Assembly (NCBI GenBank): GCA_002784045.1
Contig: PFJX01000081.1
Span: forward strand, 1 to 64,000
Source of the DNA: Hydrogenophilales bacterium CG_4_10_14_3_um_filter_63_21
GTDB taxonomy: Bacteria > Pseudomonadota > Gammaproteobacteria > Burkholderiales > Thiobacillaceae
DNA: 64,000 nt
Direction of reading: 5' to 3'
Shown here: in pieces, positions 25,049 to 33,892 of the stretch
Layout of the letters: every line of letters begins with the position of its first letter
Numbering within the stretch: position 1 is the first letter of the stretch
The notes under the pieces: generated by a model
Seen by the model: the letters and a program-made list of their open reading frames with translations, nothing else
The model's database searches: none
What the model was told of the DNA's origin: nothing
Made by a program: the position numbers and the translations under genes

Positions 25049-25692
25049 TGCGCCCCCCCTTTCTTGATTGCGTTGGTCAGGTCTTCCCAGGCCACCTGCA
25101 TGGGGTCGAAGGTCTGGCGCTGCTGGGCGATGCCGACGGTGTAGCGCAGGCCCTGGATGGTTTCTGGCGGCAGTTGCACGCGGCCCGCGTTGATCGCGTC
25201 GGCGAGCTGCTGGGCGAGTGCCTTCACCTGGTTAGGCAGGAAGCGCATCGCCCACTTCTTCATGCTCTCGATCAGGGTTTCCGCCTGGTAGCCGTTGATC
25301 CACTGAAGCGCATCGACCTTGGTGATCCGCTTCACATAGGCGGCCAGCGCCTCCTCGGAAGGGTTCTGCACGGCCCCGAGGTCATGCAGGAAAAGCCAGA
25401 GGGCGCGGATTTTCTTGGCCTCCGGGTCTTGGGCCATTGGCCGGGACGGAGCAGCCTTGGCGGGCTTGCCGGTACCTGCCGGTTTGCCCTTGGAACGCAC
25501 CTTGAATCCACACCGCTTGAGGTATTCCAAAGTGCGTTCCAGTTCTGGAACGGTCAGATCAGCCGCCGATGTCTTCTTGGCCACCTTGGCCAGCGCGGCG
25601 CGATAGCTGTCATCGTCCATCTGCAAGTCGCGTTTGGCGACGTGAATCAGGCGGATCAGGCGTTGGCGGTTGTTGGCGGACGGCTGGGGCAT
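25045..25692 (-). CDS. gemA: GemA/gp16-like regulatory protein (DUF1018)
   Basis: A 215-residue protein. The DUF1018 N-terminus (RLIRLIHVAKRDLQMDDDSYRAALAKVAKKTSAADLTVPELERTL, seen as consecutive blocks) is that of Mu GemA, which affects host gene expression and supercoiling. A basic linker (residues ~70-92) and a helical C-terminal half (KIRALWLFLHDLGAVQ, KVDALQWINGYQAETLIESM) follow. It lies directly upstream of Mor, as in Mu. Confidence 0.9.
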   Translation of the reverse strand: MPQPSANNRQRLIRLIHVAKRDLQMDDDSYRAALAKVAKKTSAADLTVPELERTLEYLKRCGFKVRSKGKPAGTGKPAKAAPSRPMAQDPEAKKIRALWLFLHDLGAVQNPSEEALAAYVKRITKVDALQWINGYQAETLIESMKKWAMRFLPNQVKALAQQLADAINAGRVQLPPETIQGLRYTVGIAQQRQTFDPMQVAWEDLTNAIKKGGAQ

Positions 25693-25695
25693 GGC

Positions 25696-26391
25696 TTACT
25701 CCAAGGAAAGTGGGGCGGCCTGGCCACCCACACCACGGTTGAGTTGGGCATCGCGCCCGGAGCGGCTACCGGCGGCGTAGTCGTCGTATTCGTGGTCGCG
25801 GAGCTTGCGACCGTCGTTACGGTCTCTGGCCTTCAGGTCGCGTAGGCTTGGGTGGTTCTTGGCCATGTAGGCGTCAATGGCAGTGGCCTGCTGGTCGTTA
25901 CCGGCGAAGGCTGCAATCGTGCCGACTACCGACCGCACCCAGCCTTCGCTGAACAGATCGGCGCGGCGCGTTTTGGTGGCGACCTTGCAACGCTTGAGCT
26001 TGGCCTTGATGTGCTCTTCCCGTGCCCGCTTGGCTTGGCGATGCAGCACCGAGAAGGCGTACTGGGCGACCTCCGGTGCGGCACCGCAACCGATGAAGCA
26101 CCACTCGCCCTGCCGGTTCCAGAAGCCGCCGGAGAAAATCACCTGGCAGCCGAAGGCATCGCCGATCTTGACGGCCAGCATGGTTTCCCAATTGGATGGC
26201 GTTGCCTTGGCCCCGGCCTTCGCCCGTCGCTCTTCGGCTTCTGCCGCCTGGATGTCCAGATCGGTAATGCCGTGAGCCTCCATCAGCTTTCTGGCCTGAC
26301 GCAGGGCGGCCTCGGCTTCATGCTCGTTGCTGCTGGCGGACAGGACCAGGCACTTCTTGATCTTGTCCAGGATTTTGGCGCGGTCGTTCAT
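25696..26391 (-). CDS. DUF2786 domain protein
   Basis: A 231-residue soluble protein. The N-terminus MNDRAKILDKIKKCLVLSAS with EAEAALRQARKLMEAHGI is the DUF2786 signature; the middle (WETMLAVKIGDAFGCQVIF, GCGAAPEVAQYAFSVLHRQ) is the part usually found with it in phages. The ATG overlaps the upstream gene stop (ATGA). Function unknown; such genes are common in early regions of transposable phages. Confidence 0.82.
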   Translation of the reverse strand: MNDRAKILDKIKKCLVLSASSNEHEAEAALRQARKLMEAHGITDLDIQAAEAEERRAKAGAKATPSNWETMLAVKIGDAFGCQVIFSGGFWNRQGEWCFIGCGAAPEVAQYAFSVLHRQAKRAREEHIKAKLKRCKVATKTRRADLFSEGWVRSVVGTIAAFAGNDQQATAIDAYMAKNHPSLRDLKARDRNDGRKLRDHEYDDYAAGSRSGRDAQLNRGVGGQAAPLSLE

Positions 26392-26876
26392 GGCTGGCCA
26401 ATCGCCCCAGAAGTGGTTCGATCCAGTCCTGCCCTGACCGGACATTCCGATGGGTTTGCAAGCTGTCGCTCCTCGACAACCTCCCAAGCACTCTCATCCA
26501 GCGGACTCATGCCGTATGCAGTGACAAGACACCCGTTTGCATCCCGCTTTGCCCATCCAGATTCGCGGCTGTTAGGGTCGTACTGGAAGCCGACGTAGCG
26601 GAGCTTCACAGTTGCGCCATAAGGCCATTCTGCGGATGGGGAAGGTGTCGCACATCGGCCATCGACCCGATCCTCAATCAGCTTCCAGACCTGGTCGTAC
26701 TCCGGCCAGTCATGCTCTACGCAGACGCATTGCACGACAGATTTCCCGTCAATCAAACGATGTCGATTGATCTTGCGGCACAAGTCGTCAAGCTGCTCCT
26801 GTTCTTCGTCAGTGAGGTAGGCAGCAACATCCTTGTTCTTCAGGACAAGGTAACGGTTCTCTCTGATCATGGTCAC
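26388..26876 (-). CDS. Phage protein of unknown function
   Basis: A 162-residue soluble protein. N-terminal part: ENRYLVLKNKDVAAYLTDEEQEQLDDLCRKINRHRL (shown in pieces), C-terminal part rich in tryptophan and acidic residues. There are no membrane segments or known motifs. It overlaps DUF3164 upstream and DUF2786 downstream by four bases each, so it belongs to the early operon. A start two codons later (MIRENRY) is possible. Confidence 0.7.
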   Translation of the reverse strand: MTMIRENRYLVLKNKDVAAYLTDEEQEQLDDLCRKINRHRLIDGKSVVQCVCVEHDWPEYDQVWKLIEDRVDGRCATPSPSAEWPYGATVKLRYVGFQYDPNSRESGWAKRDANGCLVTAYGMSPLDESAWEVVEERQLANPSECPVRAGLDRTTSGAIGQP

Positions 26877-27493
26877 ACCGCCGCCACGTCGAGGCTGATT
26901 GGCCGGTACTGGTCGGAGGTTCCGATGCGCTCATAGAAGCGGACGTATTCCTTGCTGCCGACCACCTGGAGGCTTTCGCCGATGGCCAGCATGGCGTTCT
27001 GCCACTTCTCATCGCGGATATCGAGGCGGCGCAGGGCCAGCACCCGACCGGTGTTGATCTTGCCTTCCTTGTCGGTCTGGAAGGCGGACTGCACCAGCAC
27101 CTTGATTTCGTCGCGGCTGCCCTGGCTCCAGGCGATGATGCATTCGTCGATCAGATGCTTGGCGGCCTGGAGGCGCTCATCGAACACCATGTGCTCGGCG
27201 ATGGCGATCTGCACCTTGAAAGCGCCATCGAAGCTGAACAGGGTGAGGTTGCCCTTCTTGCCGCCCAGCTTCACGTCGTACTGTTCGGCGGACAGGTCGA
27301 CAAAGGCATTGATGTCGGCGAAAACGCGGGTCTTGAACTCGCGCAGGCCGTCGCTGACGATCCGGGCTTGCCGGGCCAGCTCACGCACCAGTTCGTCACG
27401 GGTGCGGTCAATCGGTTTGATCATGGATTCGGGCACCAGGCAGCCCTTTGCGTCTTGCCGGTAGCCATCAGGAATCGTGTTTTCGGTGGTCAT
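26873..27493 (-). CDS. DUF3164 family protein
   Basis: A 206-residue protein of the DUF3164 family typical of Mu-like early regions. It starts TTENTIPDGYRQDAKGCLVP and contains FKTRVFADINAFVDLSAEQYD, GGKKGNLTLFSFDG and IDECIIAWSQGSRDEIKVLV. AGGAG seven bases before the ATG fixes the start, giving a 26-base overlap with the gene upstream. The function is unknown. Confidence 0.88.
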   Translation of the reverse strand: MTTENTIPDGYRQDAKGCLVPESMIKPIDRTRDELVRELARQARIVSDGLREFKTRVFADINAFVDLSAEQYDVKLGGKKGNLTLFSFDGAFKVQIAIAEHMVFDERLQAAKHLIDECIIAWSQGSRDEIKVLVQSAFQTDKEGKINTGRVLALRRLDIRDEKWQNAMLAIGESLQVVGSKEYVRFYERIGTSDQYRPISLDVAAV

Positions 27494-27875
27494 TTTTTTC
27501 TCCTACATGGGTCATTCGTAAGCTCTTGGCCAGGGTTTCCCTGAGTTCGCGCAGCCTGGCCAGATTTCGTTCGCGCACGATCGGGCTGACTGGCGGGGAT
27601 GGCAGTGCCTTCGGTGGATCACGGTTGCCAAGGTTGTCCAGGAACAGCTTGGGTGCGGGCCAGCGGTCGCAGATACGGAACAGCACCTGAAAGGCCCGCC
27701 GCACCCGCTCGCGGTCGAGGTGTTCCACCCACTGGATGCCGCAATGCTCCATCGCCTCCAGCCAGACTTCCGCCGTGCCGACGATGGCATCCTCCGGGGG
27801 CGTGCCCATCAGGCGCAGGGCCAGCAGCTTTTGCAGGCCGGACGCGATCTCGACACGAAGCCAGTCAGCTACCAC
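27468..27875 (-). CDS. Phage protein of unknown function
   Basis: A 135-residue soluble protein starting at a GTG (VVADWLRVEIASGLQKLLAL). The GTG at 27875 has GGAGG nine bases upstream, better than an upstream ATG at 27899 that would deepen the overlap with the preceding gene. Helical N-terminal half, proline-rich stretch (DPPKALPSPPVSP) and a basic C-terminus. No known family recognised. Confidence 0.65.
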   Translation of the reverse strand: MVADWLRVEIASGLQKLLALRLMGTPPEDAIVGTAEVWLEAMEHCGIQWVEHLDRERVRRAFQVLFRICDRWPAPKLFLDNLGNRDPPKALPSPPVSPIVRERNLARLRELRETLAKSLRMTHVGEKNDHRKHDS

Positions 27876-28350
27876 GCTTGAAATCCTCCAGGGCGGCAAT
27901 GCCGGACAACGTCCGCGATGGCTGCTTGCCGGTGGTCAGGCGTGGGGTGCCATCGGTAACCACCTGGCCCGCCGTGGGCCGGTAGCTGCTGATGACCTCA
28001 TAGAGCCAGCCATGCGTTTTGAGGGGCGTCTTCAGGCGACCGGAGTCACGGGCGGCGATGCTCTGCTCGATGCCCCATATCCAGGATTCCAGAGGAGCCT
28101 CGAACACCTGCCCGTCGCGGCTGATCCGCTGCGCCTGGATGTCGGGCAGGATTTCAGCCAGCAGGCGGCCCACCCGATCCATCGTCAGTTCCCGCGTCTC
28201 CGGGCGGAACAGTGCCAGGTAGCGCACCACCGCCGATCCCAGCGGGCCGGAGAGCTTGAACACGGCGGCCAGTGCTTCCCGTGCCCCGTCGTGGGCCACC
28301 AGGGCATCCAGGGAGAGGGTCGCGCCGCAGGCCGGGCAGCGGGTACGCAT
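27865..28350 (-). CDS. Phage protein with N-terminal CxxC
   Basis: A 161-residue protein starting MRTRCPACGATLSLDALVAH. A single CPAC pair resembles half of a zinc ribbon; no partner cysteines are seen, so metal binding would need a dimer or another ligand. The remainder is helical (LGSAVVRYLALFRPETRELT, LESWIWGIEQSIAARDSGRL). It overlaps its upstream neighbour by one base. Function unknown. Confidence 0.7.
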   Translation of the reverse strand: MRTRCPACGATLSLDALVAHDGAREALAAVFKLSGPLGSAVVRYLALFRPETRELTMDRVGRLLAEILPDIQAQRISRDGQVFEAPLESWIWGIEQSIAARDSGRLKTPLKTHGWLYEVISSYRPTAGQVVTDGTPRLTTGKQPSRTLSGIAALEDFKRGS

Positions 28351-28634
28351 CAGTGCTGCCTCCCCTGCTTGGCTTGTTGCTCGCGCTGGTAGTTCTCGGC
28401 GAGTTCCGTTAGTTCGGCCTGAATGGTGGTCTGATCTTCGGCAAGATGCGCCTGCACCAGCTTGATCAGTCGGTCACTGAGGTAGTTGGCCAGGCCGTTC
28501 ATGCGGTGCAGGCGATCCGCCAAGCCAAAGATGCTCTCGTTTGCGCGGTGCAGTTCCTGGCGCAGTTCGGGTACGCTGCTGAAGGCTTCCGGGTTGGCCA
28601 TCGTCGGGCACATGGTGATGATCGGATCGCTCAT
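28350..28634 (-). CDS. Phage coiled-coil protein of unknown function
   Basis: A 94-residue protein starting MSDPIITMCPTMANPEAFSS. Most of it is predicted coiled coil (ELRQELHRANESIFGLADRL, TELAENYQREQQAKQ). GGGAGGAAGC directly before the ATG at 28634 fixes the start, and the ATG overlaps the upstream stop (ATGA). No family recognised. Confidence 0.65.
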   Translation of the reverse strand: MSDPIITMCPTMANPEAFSSVPELRQELHRANESIFGLADRLHRMNGLANYLSDRLIKLVQAHLAEDQTTIQAELTELAENYQREQQAKQGRQH

Positions 28635-28951
28635 GCTTCCTCCCAGCAGACGGTCACGCCCTGGAACTCGGTATAGCCCCGCTTCTTCCCTCCCTCGGTG
28701 CGCCACATGCGCCCCCTGGAGCGATCCAGCAGGGGGCCGATGGACGGCGTGACATCGCGCTCGACCTGGACTTCCGGGCGATTGCCACGAGCCGGGTTCA
28801 GTTCCTGCCGGACAACGCGGTAACCCAACTCGCGCAGGGCGCGGGCGGCCCTGTTCATCGTGGCCAGCCGCCCGATGAAGCTCTCGTTGAACACCTTGGA
28901 CATGCTGACCTCCATCGGTACTTGGCTGACGATGTGCAGAACGGTGGCCAT
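28631..28951 (-). CDS. Phage protein of unknown function
   Basis: A 106-residue protein. The N-terminal part (VLHIVSQVPMEVSMSKVFN) could start at either of two later Met codons. The middle is basic (MNRAARALRELGYRVVRQEL) and the C-terminus ends GYTEFQGVTVCWEEA. It lies one base after the ATPase stop in the early operon. No family recognised. Confidence 0.6.
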   Translation of the reverse strand: MATVLHIVSQVPMEVSMSKVFNESFIGRLATMNRAARALRELGYRVVRQELNPARGNRPEVQVERDVTPSIGPLLDRSRGRMWRTEGGKKRGYTEFQGVTVCWEEA

Positions 28952-28952
28952 G

Positions 28953-30152
28953 TCACACCTCCCGTACCACGTCGGCGCTGACCGTGGGTGCGCCGATCTC
29001 GGCGGCCAGGTTCATGCTGGCAGTGATGAGGTTGCCGACCGCCAGGGGATACAGCAGGGAAACGGTATCCCGGCGGCCCGCATCACTCCGGCGATTGGTG
29101 GCGATGGTCAGCTTGGCCCGGATCGCGTCGATGCCGCTCATGTCGATCACCTCGCTCAGGGGCTTGCCGATGCGGTCGAACTTGAACTTGAGGTATTCCT
29201 CCAGGCGGGTGTCCAGGGGCATCAACTCGACCACCTCGCACCGCTGAACCACTTCCCGCACCTCGTGGTTGGTCTCGGAGAGCTTCAGCTTCAGTTCCGG
29301 CTGGCCGATCAGGATGATAGAGAGCAACTTCTTGAAGCCGTCTTCCAGCTCGAAGAAACGCTTCAGGTGCTTGATGGTCGGGATGGACAGGCCGTGGGCC
29401 TCTTCAATGATCAGCACATGGCTGTTGCCCGCTCGCCGCGAATCCCGCAGCACCCGGTGCAACTGGCGGAAGCGGGCTTCCGGGCTGCGCTTGACGTGCT
29501 CAAGAGGCGCGACGGTGTTGAGGATGGCTTCGGCAATGTGGAGGGCCTTGAGAGTCTTGCCCTTCTGGTCGTTATCCTCCATGCCCAGCACGTAGGGTTC
29601 GATGACGATGATGGGCTGGGACTCGCGCCCAATGCGATCCGCCAGGTCACGGCGCAAGGTGCTCTTGCCCGCGCCGGATTCGCCGGTCACCGCTATGAAG
29701 CCGCCATGCTTGGCCGTCTGGAACATCGCCTCGCGCACGTAGCGGATATCCGGGCTGACAAAGACATCCTCGTGGGACTGGACATCGTCGGCAAACGGGT
29801 CACGGAACAAACTGAAATGCTTCTTGGCCGCTGGAAACAGGCCCTGCCTGCGTAGTAACATGACTTCCTCCTTAGTAAGGGATGCTTCAACCGGGGCCGG
29901 GGTGCTGCAACACTCCGGCTCCTCACTCTCATGGCCCAAGGCCACGTCGAAAGCGGAGTCCAGGTCGGCCTGGCTTGCGCCACGCTCCCGCAAGAACACC
30001 CGCACCTTTTCCTTGATCTGCTCCGCGTCCAGGCTCTTGGGCCACTGGTGGTGATTAACCAGTTGCGCCACGCTGGCGGGTGACAAACCAATTGCCTGAG
30101 CCAGCGCCTTCTGCGATACGCCGATGGCCGCCAGGACTTGCTTCAGCCTCAT
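28953..30152 (-). CDS. Transposition AAA ATPase (MuB/TnpB-like)
   Basis: A 399-residue target-selection ATPase. The N-terminal ~60 residues form a lambda-repressor-like helix-turn-helix (QVLAAIGVSQKALAQAIGLS). The AAA domain has Walker A GESGAGKST (157-165) and Walker B LIIEEAH (247-253), then sensor-type IILIGQPEL. It resembles the ExeA/TniB-type ATPases of BcepMu-like phages more than Mu B. The ATG overlaps the transposase stop (ATGA), with AGGAGG nine bases upstream. It should bind target DNA and activate the transposase. Confidence 0.92.
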   Translation of the reverse strand: MRLKQVLAAIGVSQKALAQAIGLSPASVAQLVNHHQWPKSLDAEQIKEKVRVFLRERGASQADLDSAFDVALGHESEEPECCSTPAPVEASLTKEEVMLLRRQGLFPAAKKHFSLFRDPFADDVQSHEDVFVSPDIRYVREAMFQTAKHGGFIAVTGESGAGKSTLRRDLADRIGRESQPIIVIEPYVLGMEDNDQKGKTLKALHIAEAILNTVAPLEHVKRSPEARFRQLHRVLRDSRRAGNSHVLIIEEAHGLSIPTIKHLKRFFELEDGFKKLLSIILIGQPELKLKLSETNHEVREVVQRCEVVELMPLDTRLEEYLKFKFDRIGKPLSEVIDMSGIDAIRAKLTIATNRRSDAGRRDTVSLLYPLAVGNLITASMNLAAEIGAPTVSADVVREV

Positions 30153-31939
30153 TGCACACTTCCTCCTGCCACTACCTTGAGCGGCTGTTTGCGCCCGGAT
30201 GCCGGGCCGGACAGATCGGCCACGATGCCGTCGATCTGATCTTGGGGAACGCCATCGGGGAAGCGCTGGGCCAGCCATTGATAGGTGGCTGCCGTCCAGG
30301 CATCGCCGACCCTGGCCTTGATTTGCCTGGCGGCATCGACCAGGTTGAGAGGGGCAATTTCGCGGCGGCTGGCGTCAATGCCAAGATCGCGGCCACGGCG
30401 AGGCATGTAGTCGGGTACGTTGGCCTGCTCGATGTCGGCAAACACGTTGAGACTGCCCTCGAATGCCGGGGCCTTGGCTTTGCGCTTGGCATCGACCTCC
30501 AGTTGGGTTTCGACCCCGTAGGCTTCCTTGCGGATGTCCTTGCGGGCGGTGTCGACCGCGCTGTCTGCCTGGGCCTTGAAGCTCTGGCCGATGACCGGGG
30601 AATCGGCGAAGAATCCTGCCTCGGTCTTCTGCACCGGTTCCACGGTGTAGGTCACATCCATGCCCTTTTCGTCCTGCATCAACACGTCGATGGCCGGGGC
30701 GCGGTACGGATTCACCACCACAGTCAGTTTGATCTTCGGCATCACGCCAGGGATGAAACGCACGTCGTACTCGTTGGAGCCGTAGCCCTTGATGCTGTGG
30801 GAAATAGTCAGGTTGGGGCGTACCGTGGCCTCGACCGGGCGTGTGGTGACCAGTTCGCGGCACAGTTCCAGCGGGGGAGCCAAGCGAAGCTGGTCTTCCT
30901 TGATGGTCATCCACATGGCGTTTCTGGATCGGCCATGTCGGGTATGGCGGAATGTGGCGTTGAAGACGGTGCGCCATTGGTTGGCCCTGGCGTTCAACTC
31001 GGCCAAGTCTGCGACCGGGTAGAACTGGAGGCGGCCCTCGAACTTGCACTCCACGATGTCCTGGGTCTTCTCCACCTGGCCCTTGGCGCGAGGGTTGCCT
31101 GGCAGGTGCTCGATGTGCTGCACGTCCAGGCGGTCGAGCAGATTGAGGAACAGACCGGACAAGTTGGCAGAACCCTTGTCCATCATCAGGATCAGCGGCA
31201 CCCCGTGCATGGGGTCATCCAGGCTGCGTTTCTGGATGGCATTCAGGAAGCACTGCGTCAGGTTGGCGGCGTCTTCCGCGCCGGTGACGTACTCCAGGTA
31301 GAAGTCGCCGCTGTAGTGGTCGGTCACCACGTAGCGGATGACGCGGTCGTTCTCGATGCGGCGGATGTTTTGCGGCTTGTTCTTGTAGAACTCCTTTTCA
31401 TCCATCACGGCCAGGCCGCCCTTGGGCAGGTAGAACAGAACGCACACCGAGGCGTCGATCTGCCAGACGTGATTGGAATGCAGGCTCTGCTGCTGTACGC
31501 AGGCGCGTGGCTGGCGTAGTTGCTCCGGGTGGCAGTTGTACTGACGCATGGCGCGTGCCAGCGTGGTGGCCGAAACGTCGATGGGTGTGATCTCCCCGGT
31601 TTCGGTATCCACGCTGCCGTGGCCATCGGCTTTGAGAATTTCCAGTGCATCCTTGATGGCCAGCGTCTTCTTGCCATTGGCGCGGGTGGCCAGGCTGACC
31701 ATCCCGGCAGCCTTGCGTGCCAGTGCCTCCGGGACGCTGATCCGGCCTTTGTCGGCACGCGGCTTGCGGCCACTGTCGAACCCGGCGCGTTCCAGGCGAC
31801 GATAAACATCCTGCTGCGAGCAGTTCAGAAACTCGGCAGCAGCCTCCACCATTGGCCCCTTCGTGCCGTGGCGGGCATTGACCAGCCTCGCGGCCAGTTC
31901 GCGCAGGTAATCGAGTTCGGAAAGCTCGGCGGGATGCAT
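30149..31939 (-). CDS. DDE transposase (MuA-like)
   Basis: A 596-residue transposase that integrates and replicates the phage. An N-terminal helix-turn-helix (MVEAAAEFLNCSQQDVYRRLERA) is followed by an RNase H-fold rve core with the catalytic triad D162 (WQIDAS), D254 (LMMDKGSAN) and E290 (KGQVEKT); the last two are 35 residues apart, the classic DD35E spacing. A Mu-transposase C-terminal beta domain follows (SIKGYGSNEYDVRFI). GAGGAGG six bases upstream fixes the ATG at 31939. It lies directly before its ATPase partner, as A-B in Mu. Confidence 0.96.
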   Translation of the reverse strand: MHPAELSELDYLRELAARLVNARHGTKGPMVEAAAEFLNCSQQDVYRRLERAGFDSGRKPRADKGRISVPEALARKAAGMVSLATRANGKKTLAIKDALEILKADGHGSVDTETGEITPIDVSATTLARAMRQYNCHPEQLRQPRACVQQQSLHSNHVWQIDASVCVLFYLPKGGLAVMDEKEFYKNKPQNIRRIENDRVIRYVVTDHYSGDFYLEYVTGAEDAANLTQCFLNAIQKRSLDDPMHGVPLILMMDKGSANLSGLFLNLLDRLDVQHIEHLPGNPRAKGQVEKTQDIVECKFEGRLQFYPVADLAELNARANQWRTVFNATFRHTRHGRSRNAMWMTIKEDQLRLAPPLELCRELVTTRPVEATVRPNLTISHSIKGYGSNEYDVRFIPGVMPKIKLTVVVNPYRAPAIDVLMQDEKGMDVTYTVEPVQKTEAGFFADSPVIGQSFKAQADSAVDTARKDIRKEAYGVETQLEVDAKRKAKAPAFEGSLNVFADIEQANVPDYMPRRGRDLGIDASRREIAPLNLVDAARQIKARVGDAWTAATYQWLAQRFPDGVPQDQIDGIVADLSGPASGRKQPLKVVAGGSVQ

Positions 31940-31940
31940 G

Positions 31941-32879
31941 TCAGACCTCCTCGGCCTCGATACCATGACGCTGCATGGCATCGCGCATCCAGGACGGTGT
32001 GACCATCTCTGCAAAGTCCACCGGGATGCCGTTGCCCTTGGCCACTTCATCAATCCGCTGGAACAGCCAGCGCACCGTGGAGCAAACGGCTTCTTGCATG
32101 GCCGACTCCTGTTCGGTTCCTGCCAGGCAATTGGCGACCGATTGCGAAAAGGTCTGCACCTCGAACATCAGCTTCAGGGATGCATCCTGGAGTTGCGAGA
32201 GGGTTTCGTTCTCGATGCGCTGGCGCTCGGCTTCCTTGGCCTCCGGCGGCATGCGCTGAAGACGCTCCAGTTCCAGGGCGTAGTCGTTCAGCTTCTTGTC
32301 TTTCTGGGCGATGACCTTTTCCAGGTCTTCGCGGGAATCGCCCGCGTCCTGGCGCTCTTTGCGGAGTGCATGGCGCAACTCGCGTGTGCTCATGCGGTCG
32401 ATGTCGTCCAGGGTTAGACCGGCCACCGATCCGCCCTCGGCCAATGCCGCCAGTTCTTCATCATCCTCGGCCATCAGCTCGAACAGCTTCGCCTTACCCA
32501 AAACGGCCAACGTTGTCCGTTTTGCTTCGAGTTGCGGGGAGTTGTACTTGAACGCGGCCTGCATCATCCGGCGGGCAACCCGCTCGTTGAGTCCAAGCTG
32601 CTCGGTGACGATGTAGGTGAATTCACCGTGAGCTTCGTGCTCCTTGAGCAGAATCAGGCGCTTCCCGGCTTCCAGCATGGCTTCGGCGCTCTGTGCCATG
32701 TAGAAACGGCACTCGTTGATGATCCGTTGTTGGTCATACGGCAGGCCGTCCGAGAACCGCTTGTCGATCTCGATCAGGGCTGGAGCCAGGTTTGCGGCCT
32801 GCCGGAAGTCTTCCGCCAGTTGCGCTTGATCAACGATGGATTCGTCGGGCTTGACGGGTGCCGTTGGCTTGCGGGGCAT
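31941..32879 (-). CDS. Coiled-coil phage protein (DUF3102-like), early operon
   Basis: A 312-residue soluble protein. The N-terminal half carries ECRFYMAQSAEAMLEAGKRLILLKEHEAHG (in pieces), similar to the DUF3102/KfrA-like region of phage and plasmid proteins. A long coiled coil follows (LRHALRKERQDAGDSREDLEKVIAQKDKKL in pieces), then a helical C-terminus. AAGGAG five bases upstream supports the ATG. A copy of the 26-bp dyad (32499-32524) lies inside the coding sequence. The function is unknown; it precedes the transposase by one base. Confidence 0.78.
   Translation of the reverse strand: MPRKPTAPVKPDESIVDQAQLAEDFRQAANLAPALIEIDKRFSDGLPYDQQRIINECRFYMAQSAEAMLEAGKRLILLKEHEAHGEFTYIVTEQLGLNERVARRMMQAAFKYNSPQLEAKRTTLAVLGKAKLFELMAEDDEELAALAEGGSVAGLTLDDIDRMSTRELRHALRKERQDAGDSREDLEKVIAQKDKKLNDYALELERLQRMPPEAKEAERQRIENETLSQLQDASLKLMFEVQTFSQSVANCLAGTEQESAMQEAVCSTVRWLFQRIDEVAKGNGIPVDFAEMVTPSWMRDAMQRHGIEAEEV
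32499..32524 (-). promoter_or_regulatory. 26-bp dyad site 4 (inside an early gene)
   Basis: Plus strand: CAAAACGGCCA, ACGT, TGTCCGTTTTG. It is one of four copies of the motif CAAARCGG(Y)CA-N4-TGTCCGTTTTG. Relative to the leftward transcription of the gene it is in the same orientation as the other three copies. Confidence 0.6.
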
Positions 32880-32896
32880 GATTTCTCCTTGACGTG

Positions 32897-33214
32897 TCAG
32901 TAGGGGTTGCGGGTGTAGCGCTGCTGGGTTTCCTTGATCTTTTCAGCGGCGCGGTTGATTTCGTTCAGCATCACCAGGGCCTTCTGCGGCAGGCGAGGCG
33001 TGAGCCGCCACCGTCCGGTTTCCGGGATGGTCTCGGCCAGGCCAGCGATACGCAGGTTGGCCAGGTCGCGAGTGGCCTCCTGGGGCGTGATCTCTGCCAG
33101 CTTGGCCAGCTCGCCCGGCGCGATGCCGGAGACCTCGTGGCCGAACATGGTGAGCAGCACCTTCAAGATGCGCTGCTGGCTGCTGGACTCGTAGGGTTGG
33201 CGTTCTTCAGTCAT
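32897..33214 (-). CDS. Winged-helix phage regulator
   Basis: A 105-residue protein with a winged-helix DNA-binding domain: SSQQRILKVLLTMFGHEV, PGELAKLAEITPQEATRDLANLRIAGLAE (pieces) and the wing RWRLTP. The C-terminal helix (LVMLNEINRAAEKIKETQQR) could dimerise. The ATG at 33214 has AGGG eight bases upstream; a GTG three codons earlier is possible. Position and fold suggest an early transcription regulator. Confidence 0.75.
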   Translation of the reverse strand: MTEERQPYESSSQQRILKVLLTMFGHEVSGIAPGELAKLAEITPQEATRDLANLRIAGLAETIPETGRWRLTPRLPQKALVMLNEINRAAEKIKETQQRYTRNPY

Positions 33215-33413
33215 GGGCTTCACCCTGGTTGATGTCCTTGTTCAGGGCCGCCAGCTTCTTCTTCAGCAGACGCTCGAGCAGTTCCGCAAAGGGCTTGGCG
33301 TCTTCGCCGTCGATGTCGATTTCCCCGTAGTGGGTCTCGATGCGGAAGCCACGGCGCATATCCGGCACCTTCTTGGCCAGGTCGTAGCTGATCCACTCCT
33401 GTTTGTTGAGCAT
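33207..33413 (-). CDS. Small phage protein of unknown function
   Basis: A 68-residue protein (MLNKQEWISYDLAKKVPDMR and an acidic then basic C-terminal helix, LLERLLKKKLAALN). AGGAGG seven bases before the ATG at 33413 makes this start better than an ATG two codons upstream, which sits too close. It lies between the CII-like and winged-helix genes of the early operon. Confidence 0.7.
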   Translation of the reverse strand: MLNKQEWISYDLAKKVPDMRRGFRIETHYGEIDIDGEDAKPFAELLERLLKKKLAALNKDINQGEAHD

Positions 33414-33415
33414 GG

Positions 33416-33892
33416 TCATACCTCCTGAAAATCCAGTTCGGGTTCGAGGTGCTTTTGCACATTGCCCTTGTGCCAGGCCAGCCCCTCCATTGCCTGTTGA
33501 ATTGCGCCCAGGGTTTCGTCTGCCTGGGTCTTGCCACCGTAAAACTGAAGAAGCTGGCCAACCGCTGTGTTCAGCAGTTCCTGAAGAACCTGCATTTCGG
33601 TGGCACTCGCTTTGCGTCCGGTAGGGATGTCGATCAGCAGGCGGCCCGCACTGGCGGCCAGCCAGCGGGTAACGAAGTCGATGCCGCACACCGTCTCGTA
33701 GGGGCGGATCATGTTGGCCGGGATGCGCCCGGTCTGAATCCACTTGTAGACCGTCCAGTGATCGGTCAGCCCCATCTGCTCCGCAATGCGCTCCACCGAC
33801 AGGTTGTGGCGCTCCTTGGCGAAGTCCTTGCACAGCTCCAGGGCGGCGCGAAGGCTGCTGGGCTGGATGCGTTTCCAATTCCTGCGGCTCAT
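33416..33892 (-). CDS. Phage helix-turn-helix protein, first gene of the early operon
   Basis: A 158-residue DNA-binding-type protein. It starts MSRRNWKRIQPSSLRAALEL, has a helix-turn-helix (NLSVERIAEQMGLTDHWTVYKWIQTG) and the conserved segment GIDFVTRWLAASAGRLLIDI found in transposable-phage proteins. AAGGGGG precedes the ATG at 33892. It heads the leftward early operon, so a CII-like or early regulator role is likely. The region upstream holds dyads. Confidence 0.78.
   Translation of the reverse strand: MSRRNWKRIQPSSLRAALELCKDFAKERHNLSVERIAEQMGLTDHWTVYKWIQTGRIPANMIRPYETVCGIDFVTRWLAASAGRLLIDIPTGRKASATEMQVLQELLNTAVGQLLQFYGGKTQADETLGAIQQAMEGLAWHKGNVQKHLEPELDFQEV

Noticed and set aside
30080..31519. 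479-codon rightward frame opposite the transposase
   Set aside because: Antisense to the DD35E transposase; His/Val-rich sequence without known motifs.
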